From UBA2779 sp965232615 (GTDB lineage: Bacteria > Spirochaetota > Spirochaetia > DSM-2461): a DNA stretch of 64,000 bases. Within the stretch, counting starts at the first letter, position 1, and every line of letters starts with the position of its first letter. Under the pieces are notes generated by a model. The model was given only the letters and a program-made list of their open reading frames with translations. It was not told the origin of the DNA and did not search any database. Positions 9,600 through 17,772 of the stretch are shown here, piece by piece. The stretch spans positions 1,488,001-1,552,000 of the forward strand of contig OZ246985.1 in the NCBI GenBank assembly GCA_965232615.1, written 5' to 3'. The position numbers were made by a program, and so were the translations under genes.

Positions 9600-10825
9600 T
9601 GGTTATCAGCCCTTCGTGGAAGCGTTACTTTAAGATAATCTTCTCTTGCTTCAAAAATAGGATCGCAACCATTATGTGAACGCATTGCAGGAACCACTTT
9701 TGTTCTTAATCCCATCCCGCGAAAATCAACATAGCCATAGTCGCGCATGACCTCCATAATAATTGTGTTTCGAGTGTAGCGTTGCCCGGCAAGCATCTTA
9801 TCAATGGTCATCGAATTTTGAAGACTACCGGGGCTAATGATTTCAAGTCGATCGGAATAAATACCAATTTCAATATCAACAAAACGCGTCCAGTCTCTGT
9901 GAACCACGGCATTGATTAACACTTCTCTGATGGCCTCAATTGGGTAAAACCAATCAGTCTCTCGCTGCAAATTTTCGTTAATAACGTTAGATTCTTCAGA
10001 AATAAACGGTGTAATTTTTTCAAGGGCATTTTCTACGAGTCCTTCATCAATAAGCTGCTTACCATGACCCGAGACATTCCACCTTCCTGCAAGTGGGGCA
10101 TCTAATACCACATCCAATTCTGCTTTGTATTCTTTGCCTGCACTGTTGAACGCAAAGATTCGAAGACCACTCTGTTTTAAATATTGACGTGGCTTCTTTC
10201 CAAAAAGAACCATACCAGCGATTGTAACCATCCCTTTGGGTTCTGATAGGAAACCAAGGTTAGCGAGTCTGTGTTCCCATTCATCTTCTGTCGATGGGAC
10301 TTCAGTATCTTTGATAATATCCCGCAAATAGCTCTTAATACGATCAATATCCAAATCCTGGGACGTTGTACGTGAAATTGATAAAACTTCTGTATGGAGC
10401 ATGCCACCAATTTCATACAGCCTCATTTGCTGTTCTCGGGTAGCAGATCGTGAAGTTGAGCCTACACGAACAAATACTTCTTCGACCTTGTTATGCCTTC
10501 TCACATAAGGCTTGGAGTTGCCTTGGGGAAAGGAGAGTACTGCAACAGTTGTCTGTTCATCGATTTTCACTTCCTCAAAAAAAGGCAAAATCGTAGGATG
10601 AACCTTTTCAGAGATGATATTCATCACCCATTCTTCAATATTGTCGCGCTGAACCCCAGGAATTGTACCGTTGTCATCAACTCCAATTAATATTTTACCT
10701 CCCTGGAAATTCAACAGAGCGACAACCTCTTTCGCAAGCTGTTCAGGACGAATGTCATCCCGTTTGAACTCCACGCCAGAATTTTCACCGTTGGCAATAA
10801 CCTCTAATAGTTCAGTCTTTAGCAT
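9596..10825 (-). CDS. AlbA_2/Schlafen-type DNA-binding protein with GHKL ATPase-like C-terminus (copy 1)
   Basis: A 409-residue protein of the family often annotated as ATP-binding or RecG-like. Residues about 1-135 form an AlbA_2 (Schlafen) domain: GVEFKRDDIRPEQLAKEV, FQGGKILIGVDDNGTIPGV. Residues about 290-400 carry a HATPase_c_4 region: AIREVLINAVVHRDW, IYSDRLEIISPGSL and RGMGLRTKVV. It follows the PHP-ATPase gene by 9 bp and overlaps hsdR by 4 bases. A paralogous pair sits in the BREX operon (34862-38655), in the same order. Function unproven; a two-gene defence or regulatory module is my inference. Confidence 0.85.
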   Translation of the reverse strand: MLKTELLEVIANGENSGVEFKRDDIRPEQLAKEVVALLNFQGGKILIGVDDNGTIPGVQRDNIEEWVMNIISEKVHPTILPFFEEVKIDEQTTVAVLSFPQGNSKPYVRRHNKVEEVFVRVGSTSRSATREQQMRLYEIGGMLHTEVLSISRTTSQDLDIDRIKSYLRDIIKDTEVPSTEDEWEHRLANLGFLSEPKGMVTIAGMVLFGKKPRQYLKQSGLRIFAFNSAGKEYKAELDVVLDAPLAGRWNVSGHGKQLIDEGLVENALEKITPFISEESNVINENLQRETDWFYPIEAIREVLINAVVHRDWTRFVDIEIGIYSDRLEIISPGSLQNSMTIDKMLAGQRYTRNTIIMEVMRDYGYVDFRGMGLRTKVVPAMRSHNGCDPIFEAREDYLKVTLPRRADNQ

Positions 10826-10834
10826 AGTTTCACC

Positions 10835-13492
10835 TTAGTATCCGTATTTAAGTTTGCGCTGATTAAAGGCCGCGCGACCACCTTCGAGAATGTTTGCCGC
10901 TTTTTCACGCACGACGGGCACATCAATCGCACCTTGTGCTTCGGAAGGCATGGAGCCTTGACCGTCATTCACTTCAAAGATGCCAATCCACTCCGCATCG
11001 CCAAACACGGGAATGTTTGCGTTGTGGGTGGCGAAGATGAACTGACGATTGATTTTAGCATCTCGCAGTTCGGTCACAATTCGATCGGCAATAAAGGCGT
11101 TATCCAAATTATCTTCAGGCTGATCCATGATTAAGGGATCTTTGTTTTGCAGTAACAACAAATGCAATACAGCGGTGCATTGCTGGCCGGTAGAGAGCTT
11201 AGCTAGAGGACGATAGACGGGTTGCCCTTGATGAGACACATTTAACTCTATTTCAATAATATCCGGCAATTCCAACTCTTGCAGCTCCAACACTTTTGAA
11301 GACGGAAGCTTGACCAAGGCGCTAGCCACCGTTGCAGTGATTCCCCATCCTGAGCTTGTTAGTGTGGCTTCACCTTGTTCGATCAGCTCCGCAAGTTTAA
11401 CCGGCGAGAAGTCGTCTGTCGTGTTGATCCATTGTAGGCGTCCTTGGGCCACGCCTTCCATATTGCAGCCTAATAGAAAGTCCACAACGGGCTGTTTGTT
11501 GGCTTCTGGTTGAACGGTCAACTTCAATTTATCAGTCAGCTTGTCGTTTAGTTTTTTGAGAGATGACTCAAATTTTGCTGTGCGACTGGAGCGATAACCA
11601 GAAAGCTCTTCCAGGAGAGAGGCTCTTTGCTTTTGAAGTGCATCAATTAGCGCCTGCTGGTTCTTAATCGCAGCTTCTTTGGGTTTAATGCGCTCAATAC
11701 TTTGCAGTAGCTGTTGATACTCCAGGCCAATCTCTCTACCGCTTTTCCCTTCGCTTGAAGGTAGCTCCTTGAAGGTCTTTTCTAATGCTGACTCCTGCTC
11801 TTGAATACCGGATTGCAATTGAGCGATCAACGCGGAAATGGACTCTTTGCTCCTGGTAAATTTTCCATTCCATGCATTAAGCGTGGCTTCGGCATCAATC
11901 TTTATTTGATCCAATGCCGTGCGTATCTTTTTCAGCGTTTCGGCATGAGGTAGTTTTTCCAGCACCGAATCGCTCAAAAAAACCGTGTCAGGCAAGGCGT
12001 CTTTAATTTTCTCAAAGGCTTGTTCTATGTTGGCTAGCTCTTCATCAATCACACGATTTTTTAAGCGTTTCTCAGTTTCCAATAGAGGAATAACCTTGAG
12101 TTTATCTTCGATGCCCAGTGCTTTGAACTGATTCACCTGCTCCTGCAGCTTCGGTAGTTTGCTAAGCTCATCTTCAACACTGGCTTTGCTTTCCAATGCT
12201 TTGTGCAATTTGACGCGATTCTCTTTTAGGGCCGTCAACACCTGCTGAATTTTACTCTCAAAATCACTGTGTTCCGTATCCAAAAAACGTGCGAGTAACT
12301 TTTTTTGAGCAAGGCCGTCCTGAGCGATTTCATAAATTTCATTCTGACCGTAGATCTCTATTTCAGGCAGTATGTCTCGTGGCGTAAAGGTTGAAATGGT
12401 GCCAGTATCATCTTTAATGGATGCGCCTTCGCCATAACGGTGTGCAATGGTGTATTTTTTACCATTCATTTTGGATGAACGAATCACCAACTCAATACGA
12501 GCCCTGGATTTACCGATATTCTCTTTGATAATTTCATTATGCTGATTCTGGGCGTTTTTGCCAATGGGCTCAAGCTCCAGCGTATAGCGAATGCATTCAA
12601 GCAGCGTTGATTTACCTGTGCCGCGACCGCCAATGACCGAATTCAGATGCTCCGAGAAATCAATGTGCAACCCGTCCAAATAGCCGCCTGTAATGGAAAG
12701 AGATTCGATGTACGAATAAAACTTTTCCGACACATCGCTATTCAGTCGCACCCGGGATTCTGGGTCTTGAAATGCCAGCTTGAATGCTTCAAAGGAGGGC
12801 TTGGTCATTTTGATCAGGCAAGACGCTTTTGGATTTTTCAGTGTTTCTGGTTTTTCAACATCTTTGGCATTGATGATCGCGATGGGTGTTTCGCGCTGAT
12901 AGTCGGTATTTTTGTTGAGCAGTATTTGACGAAAGCCATTGCTTGAGTCGGTTTTCAAATCATCAATTGTCCCTGGAATTTGAGCGGCCCTTAATTTTTC
13001 ATTCTGCCAAATGTGGTTCATCCGTTTTTTCAACAGGCCACTGTCATCGGTGCAGTGTGCAGCATAACAAAAGCCTTTCAGCTCTTCGACTTTGCTGAAA
13101 ATCTGCTCTGCACTTAGCTTGGATGGACGAACGCCGTTTTGCGCATCGGTTAATTCCAAATTACCTAAATAGCGGTTTAAATCCGTTGCGCTTGTGTTTT
13201 CGGAGAACAGGCAAACAAAATGAATCTTCTCACTGGAAGCTATCTCAAATCCCGGGAATACCAATATTTCTTCTGGGTTCATCACAGCACTAATCGCGTC
13301 AATGCCGTCCACATTGCCATGATCAGCAATGCCCAGAACCTTAATGTTTTCTTCTTTACAGACCTGTAATAACTGCTGGTTGTAATCATTCTCAGTTAGG
13401 GTTTGTTCCTGACCACGATAAGAGAGGTAGGACGATGGGTTTACCTGCAAGGCGCATTTCCAGAATTGTGCTTTGGTATATACTTCAGACAT
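10835..13492 (-). CDS. PHP-domain SMC/ABC-like ATPase, TrlF-like (copy 1)
   Basis: 885 residues. The N-terminal PHP-phosphoesterase-like domain (about 1-270) includes LGIADHGNVDGIDA. It is followed by an SMC-type split ATPase: Walker A GGRGTGKSTLLE near residue 289, a coiled coil (about 390-640), the ABC signature region LSTGQQCTAVLHL, Walker B PLIMDQPEDNLDN near 786 and the switch motif FATHNANIPV. The build suggests DNA-end or tRNA-directed nuclease activity gated by ATP, as in RloC/PrrC-like effectors, but that is inference. It is inserted between hsdS and hsdR, flanked by two diverged copies of the hsdR 5' end. Confidence 0.87.
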   Translation of the reverse strand: MSEVYTKAQFWKCALQVNPSSYLSYRGQEQTLTENDYNQQLLQVCKEENIKVLGIADHGNVDGIDAISAVMNPEEILVFPGFEIASSEKIHFVCLFSENTSATDLNRYLGNLELTDAQNGVRPSKLSAEQIFSKVEELKGFCYAAHCTDDSGLLKKRMNHIWQNEKLRAAQIPGTIDDLKTDSSNGFRQILLNKNTDYQRETPIAIINAKDVEKPETLKNPKASCLIKMTKPSFEAFKLAFQDPESRVRLNSDVSEKFYSYIESLSITGGYLDGLHIDFSEHLNSVIGGRGTGKSTLLECIRYTLELEPIGKNAQNQHNEIIKENIGKSRARIELVIRSSKMNGKKYTIAHRYGEGASIKDDTGTISTFTPRDILPEIEIYGQNEIYEIAQDGLAQKKLLARFLDTEHSDFESKIQQVLTALKENRVKLHKALESKASVEDELSKLPKLQEQVNQFKALGIEDKLKVIPLLETEKRLKNRVIDEELANIEQAFEKIKDALPDTVFLSDSVLEKLPHAETLKKIRTALDQIKIDAEATLNAWNGKFTRSKESISALIAQLQSGIQEQESALEKTFKELPSSEGKSGREIGLEYQQLLQSIERIKPKEAAIKNQQALIDALQKQRASLLEELSGYRSSRTAKFESSLKKLNDKLTDKLKLTVQPEANKQPVVDFLLGCNMEGVAQGRLQWINTTDDFSPVKLAELIEQGEATLTSSGWGITATVASALVKLPSSKVLELQELELPDIIEIELNVSHQGQPVYRPLAKLSTGQQCTAVLHLLLLQNKDPLIMDQPEDNLDNAFIADRIVTELRDAKINRQFIFATHNANIPVFGDAEWIGIFEVNDGQGSMPSEAQGAIDVPVVREKAANILEGGRAAFNQRKLKYGY

Positions 13493-13770
13493 AGTTCACC
13501 TCATTTATATTGATATTCATAAGTCTATTCTTTACACAAGCATCGTGTGTATACTTGCCGTAAAGCACCAGATCTTCACCATGGACATATTTCCACTTCA
13601 GGTCTCTGTTGCCCGCAATGTATTCGGCCGTCTCTTCAGCTACCATACCGGTCTGAACGGTGACCGGTTTGCCAGTTGAAAAGGATGAATTATGAGGGAT
13701 GAAGGATGAACCGTAAGGAGCGAAATCTTCCCGGACTTCATTCATCCTTCCATCTCTCATTGAAGCTCAT
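13485..13770 (-). pseudogene. hsdR: Duplicate 5' end of hsdR, broken by a heptad-repeat element
   Basis: The HsdS stop overlaps an ATG that reads MSFNE, the same start as the hsdR copy at 9599. A heptad-repeat element then replaces about 13 codons, after which the homology resumes in another frame (GKPVTVQTGMVAEETAEYIA, KWKYVHGEDLVLYGK) and ends near codon 70 just before the PHP-ATPase gene. DNA differences from the other copy fall mostly at third codon positions, so this is a diverged allele, not a recent slip duplication. No function expected. Confidence 0.85.
13679..13762. repeat. Heptad-repeat inverted element (GGATGAA type)
   Basis: One arm has GGATGAA-TTATGAG-GGATGAA-GGATGAA in 7-bp register (13683-13710); the other has the complement (TTCATTCATCCTTCCATCTC, 13737-13756). 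The spacer is about 27 bp and holds no gene. It interrupts the duplicated hsdR 5' end after codon 5. Confidence 0.75.
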
Positions 13771-15002
13771 TGGGCACCTCCAAAGGTATCTTGAAATAAC
13801 TTGGTTAATAGTTTTTGTATTTTTGCTTCTCTTAGTTGTAGTAGTTTGATTTGCTCTTCAATATAACCAAGGGTTTTTATGATTTGCTTTTGTTCCTGCA
13901 TTGGTGGAACCAGAACTTTTGCATTAAAATAGTCTTTGGTTGTAATGCCTGTTAATGCTGTTTGCGTTGCTACTGACATCATGTATTTTCGAGCAATCGT
14001 TGAAGATAAAAAATAATTTAAAAAAAGTGGATGTATTAAATCTCGACTTACTTTATAACGTCTGGTGTGCCAGGCAAAAGCTGTACCAGCGCCACTCTCA
14101 GTAACACAAACATTTTTTGCTATACCGTCTCTAACAAGTGATGATTCTCCATAAAGTAAATCGCCCTCATGAAGTGTGAACTTGGCAACTTCCTCGCCAG
14201 TTAAAGGAACTTTATTATAGATTTGCCCGTCTACCACGCTATCAGAATATAAGTTTCCAACTCCAATGATATTCTGTCCCTCCCCATAGAGGTTTTTCTT
14301 TTTGTAAACTCCGGCACTATGTTCAGTAACTAAATCCTTCAATACAGATATTTGCCAGCTCTTCGGTATTTTGCCGAAAAAACTCTTCTTAAAAGTTGAC
14401 TGATTAACTCCTCTAAATAGGATTTCATTGGATACAGAACGCTCCATTTGCTTGAGAGATATGAGAACCTTATGACTGTATTCCAGTACAATTTTCGCCT
14501 TCTCCAGCACTTCGAGGATCTCTTTCTGGCGCTCATTCGGCGGCAGAGGGAATTCAAACTCTGCCAGTGATTTCCATTTGGTTCTTGGTGATAGAGACCC
14601 GGAAGAGGTTTTCTCAGCCCAGTCAATAAAGGCATCGGATTGAATGATAAAAGGCAGCAGACCGGAAATGATTTTCTTCGGGATCGCATCCATCACGATG
14701 ATGTCGCCAGAACAGATACCTTCAAAGTCAGCAACAGTAGCTTTCTTCTGATAGCAGCGACGTTTGCCAAAAAGAATCTGCCCGGCTGAGAAACGACGGG
14801 TAAAGCTGGGATTGTCTTCTACAATGATCCCTTTTCGGGCGATACGCAGTGACTGCGGGTCCAAATGCTCAAGGCCGGCATAAAACTCCAAACCGTCCTC
14901 AGCAGGGTCTTTGGCTGTCGACTTCACTTCCTTGGCAATCTCCCCGAACTTAACGATCTGCCATCCGTCCTTTATCTGCTTTTCTGAAAGTTCTATTGCC
15001 AT
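13767..15002 (-). CDS. hsdS: Type I restriction-modification specificity subunit HsdS
   Basis: 411 residues with the usual two target-recognition domains, each followed by a helical spacer: TRD1 about 1-150 then PLPPNERQKEILEVLEKAKI; TRD2 about 200-350 then VPPMQEQKQIIKTLGYIEEQI. It directs the HsdM subunits to a bipartite DNA sequence that cannot be read from the protein. It lies downstream of fic across a 172-bp gap with repeated CACAA motifs. The stop overlaps the start of the broken hsdR copy. Confidence 0.93.
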   Translation of the reverse strand: MAIELSEKQIKDGWQIVKFGEIAKEVKSTAKDPAEDGLEFYAGLEHLDPQSLRIARKGIIVEDNPSFTRRFSAGQILFGKRRCYQKKATVADFEGICSGDIIVMDAIPKKIISGLLPFIIQSDAFIDWAEKTSSGSLSPRTKWKSLAEFEFPLPPNERQKEILEVLEKAKIVLEYSHKVLISLKQMERSVSNEILFRGVNQSTFKKSFFGKIPKSWQISVLKDLVTEHSAGVYKKKNLYGEGQNIIGVGNLYSDSVVDGQIYNKVPLTGEEVAKFTLHEGDLLYGESSLVRDGIAKNVCVTESGAGTAFAWHTRRYKVSRDLIHPLFLNYFLSSTIARKYMMSVATQTALTGITTKDYFNAKVLVPPMQEQKQIIKTLGYIEEQIKLLQLREAKIQKLLTKLFQDTFGGAQ

Positions 15003-15174
15003 AGTTACACCTTATGGGGGGCCGAAACACAAGCTTGTGGATACTGGAACTGAAAATACGAGCCACAAGACAGTTTGTGGACATTCTGTAAGCCATAAAC
15101 TATTTTGTGTATTGTTAAATCGCGAAAACGATACACAATGTGCGTAATAGATGCCAGACGATACACAAAATTGA
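15003..15174. other. fic-hsdS intergenic region with CACAA/TTGTG palindromes
   Basis: No gene. It holds the perfect 12-bp palindrome CACAAGCTTGTG (15028-15039), the inverted repeat CCACAA-N6-TTGTGG (15063-15080) and two copies of CGATACACAA (near 15129 and 15159). This could be an operator cluster or an RNA hairpin set controlling hsdS. No terminator-like T run is seen. Confidence 0.5.
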
Positions 15175-16278
15175 TCACAGTATTTTCTTTCCTTCAGCAA
15201 TATTCAACAGATCAGGAAAACCGAGAACCGCTGCACGTCGTCCGCTTCCCGGGCGAAGCTCTTTTAAAATGTCGGCTGCCTTAAGCTGCCTGAGTAAGCC
15301 CATGGCCGTAGTTTTATGAATATTTGTTCGTCTTACAAAGCCAGTGGTCTCAAAGATCGGTCGATCAAAGATGGCATCCAGCAGATGCACGGTGTACTGG
15401 GAATGGGTAATCTCATGAATCTGACTCTTCATCTCATCGTATAAACCCATGATCGCTTTGACCTTGGCATTGTTGCTCCTGGCCCGTTCGGTGATGACCT
15501 GCAGAAAAAACGCAATCCAACCGTTCCAATCGCCTTCGCAGGAAATGTTTTGCAGGCGGACATAGTATTCCTCGCGGTTCGCTTCCAGATACGAGCTGAG
15601 GTAGAACATCGGCTGCGAAAGCTTTTTCTTTTGGTAGAGAAAGAGTGGGATCAAAATGCGGCCGATACGCCCATTGCCGTCCTTGAAGGGGTGAAGCAGT
15701 TCAAACTGGGCATGAACCACGGCAGTTTGCAGGAGCAGCTCAATATCATTGCTTGCCATGTAGTTTTGCCAGGCTTCCAGATGGTCTGGAAGCTGCAAGG
15801 GATTGGGCGGCACAAAAGAGGCATCCTCAATCATACAACTATATTTGCCAATCCAGTTTTGATCCTTGCGAAACTCACCTGGTGTTTTATCCTGACCACG
15901 CACGCTGTTAAGCAGGATTTTATGCAGTTCCCGCACAAAAGAAAGTGTGATGGGGCGTTCATCCAGATAATGATGTGCCGAGCGCAAAGCCTCGCGGTAA
16001 TTGATTATTTCCTGGATATCTTTGGCCTTTTCGCCTTCCTTGAGGATACCGGCTTCCTGCTCCAGAACTTCATCCACGGTTGCCTGTGTACCTTCAATTC
16101 TGGAAGAGAGCACGGCCTCTTCGTTGGTTAGAGGGGATAGCATCACGGATGGATTGACGATCCCCTGGAGCAATCCGTCATAGCGGGCCAACTCGGCATT
16201 CGCATCGCCAACCAAAGCGAATAGTCGCTGATAATCCAAGCCTTCCAATGGCAATTTATTCGGTTCATATGGTTTCAT
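15175..16278 (-). CDS. Fic-family protein with N-terminal inhibitory helix and C-terminal winged helix
   Basis: 367 residues. The Fic core motif HPFKDGNGRIGR (about residue 196) is complete, including the catalytic His, so AMP transfer (or another phosphate-containing transfer) to protein hydroxyl groups is predicted. LSSRIEGTQATVDEV near the N-terminus matches the inhibitory helix (S/T-x-x-x-E-G/N), giving a self-contained class II Fic. The C-terminus looks like a winged helix (TGFVRRTNIHKTTAMGLLRQL). It sits between hsdM and hsdS in the same operon, 15 bp after hsdM. Its target is unknown; a toxin or regulator guarding the RM system is inference. Confidence 0.9.
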   Translation of the reverse strand: MKPYEPNKLPLEGLDYQRLFALVGDANAELARYDGLLQGIVNPSVMLSPLTNEEAVLSSRIEGTQATVDEVLEQEAGILKEGEKAKDIQEIINYREALRSAHHYLDERPITLSFVRELHKILLNSVRGQDKTPGEFRKDQNWIGKYSCMIEDASFVPPNPLQLPDHLEAWQNYMASNDIELLLQTAVVHAQFELLHPFKDGNGRIGRILIPLFLYQKKKLSQPMFYLSSYLEANREEYYVRLQNISCEGDWNGWIAFFLQVITERARSNNAKVKAIMGLYDEMKSQIHEITHSQYTVHLLDAIFDRPIFETTGFVRRTNIHKTTAMGLLRQLKAADILKELRPGSGRRAAVLGFPDLLNIAEGKKIL

Positions 16279-16293
16279 GAATCACCTCCATTA

Positions 16294-17772
16294 TTACACC
16301 TCAATCCCAATTTCAGCTAATGCTGCAAAAAGTTTCTTAGACTGCTTTTTGAGTTCAACGCGGCCGACCTGCCAAGCCTCGATGGTTGATTCCAAAGTCT
16401 GACCATCACCATTTGCACCGCCCTCAACATACAGAGGAATCGAGAGGTTGTGCATGTTCTCTCTGATCTCTTCAATATCCGCTAAGCGGGCTATCTCTAC
16501 ATGTGTTTCCGGCTCAAAATAGGCAGCTACCAACCGCTCGAGGTTTTTATCACTCAAGAAGCTGAACGCTCTTTCCCGGGTCACTTCCTTAACGCCGTTT
16601 ATGAACAGCACTTTGTTTTTTCTCTCTTTGGGTTTGTTCATGCGCAGGATGATCACGCATGATTCCATGGGAGAGTTGTAAAACAGGTTAGGTCCCAGAC
16701 CGATGACAGCCTCAATCATGTCGGCTTCAATCACCTTCTTGCGAATGTCTGCTTCCGAATCTCTGAACAGAACGCCGTGTGGCCAAAGCATGGCGGCCCT
16801 GCCAGTTTTGGGATTCAGGCTCTTGATGATGTGCTGAAAAAACGCATAGTCAGCACAACCTTGAGGAGGCACACCGAATTCATTGCGCAGATAAGGATCT
16901 GCACCAAATTTGCTTCTGTTCCACTTCTTGATCGAGTACGGCGGATTGGCAAAGATGACATCAAACTGCTTGAGGCGGTCGTATTCGAGAAACTTTGGCT
17001 CGGCGAGTGTATCCCCACGCTGAATATCAAATTCCTCGATGTCGTGAAGAAACATGTTCATTCTGGCGATGGCACTGGTCAGCAGGTTTACTTCTTGCCC
17101 GAACAGTTTGACTGTGCGCCATTCTTTGCCATCGGTTCGCAAATCCATCACCGCATTGAGCAGCATGCCGCCGGTGCCGCATGTTGGGTCATACGCGCTT
17201 TCGCCTGGCTTCAGCTCCATGACTCGAGTCATGAGATGGACGACTGTTCTGTTGGTGTAAAATTCAGCGGCTGTATGGCCGGAATCATCTGCAAATTTTT
17301 TGATGAGGTATTCGTAAGCAGCCCCAAGGTCATCCTGGGTTACTGCGCTGATACCCAGCGGTATCTTGCTGAAATGTTCCACCAGTGACGACAGCAGGTG
17401 ATCCGGAAGCCGTTCTTTATTGGTCCACTGCGCATCACCGAATACGCCGTATAGACGCTGGTTGCTTTTCTCAATGGTCCGCAGTGCCTTTTGTATGAAA
17501 GCACCAATATTGGTTGATGTTTCACGGAGTGTGTCCCAGCGGGCCGCTTCAGGAATGATGAAACGGTGCTGCTCAGGTAGTGCGGCAAACTCTTCATCGC
17601 CATCCGAAAAGGCCAGAGCTTCCTCATACTCATCCTTATAAACATCAGACAGCCTTTTATAGAAAAGCAGTGGGAAGATATACTGTTTGTAGTCGGAAGC
17701 GTCGATTTGCCCCCGCAGAAATTCTGCTGCTCCCCAGAGCATGCTTTCCAGTTGTTGTTGCGAAAGACTCAT
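16294..17772 (-). CDS. hsdM: Type I DNA methyltransferase subunit HsdM (second copy)
   Basis: 492 residues. HsdM N-terminal helical domain (QLESMLWGAAEFLRGQIDAS), then an N6-adenine methyltransferase with motif I DPTCGTGG (about 194) and motif IV NPPY (about 272), and the EFYTNRTVVHLM region. It overlaps the upstream hsdM by 4 bases (ATGA). Two complete, clearly diverged hsdM genes serving one hsdS is unusual; they may form a mixed M dimer, or one may be left from another system. Confidence 0.94.
   Translation of the reverse strand: MSLSQQQLESMLWGAAEFLRGQIDASDYKQYIFPLLFYKRLSDVYKDEYEEALAFSDGDEEFAALPEQHRFIIPEAARWDTLRETSTNIGAFIQKALRTIEKSNQRLYGVFGDAQWTNKERLPDHLLSSLVEHFSKIPLGISAVTQDDLGAAYEYLIKKFADDSGHTAAEFYTNRTVVHLMTRVMELKPGESAYDPTCGTGGMLLNAVMDLRTDGKEWRTVKLFGQEVNLLTSAIARMNMFLHDIEEFDIQRGDTLAEPKFLEYDRLKQFDVIFANPPYSIKKWNRSKFGADPYLRNEFGVPPQGCADYAFFQHIIKSLNPKTGRAAMLWPHGVLFRDSEADIRKKVIEADMIEAVIGLGPNLFYNSPMESCVIILRMNKPKERKNKVLFINGVKEVTRERAFSFLSDKNLERLVAAYFEPETHVEIARLADIEEIRENMHNLSIPLYVEGGANGDGQTLESTIEAWQVGRVELKKQSKKLFAALAEIGIEV

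Noticed and set aside
15012..15200. 62-codon ORF between fic and hsdS
   Set aside because: Cys/Ser-rich composition and palindromic DNA; no RBS or similarity.
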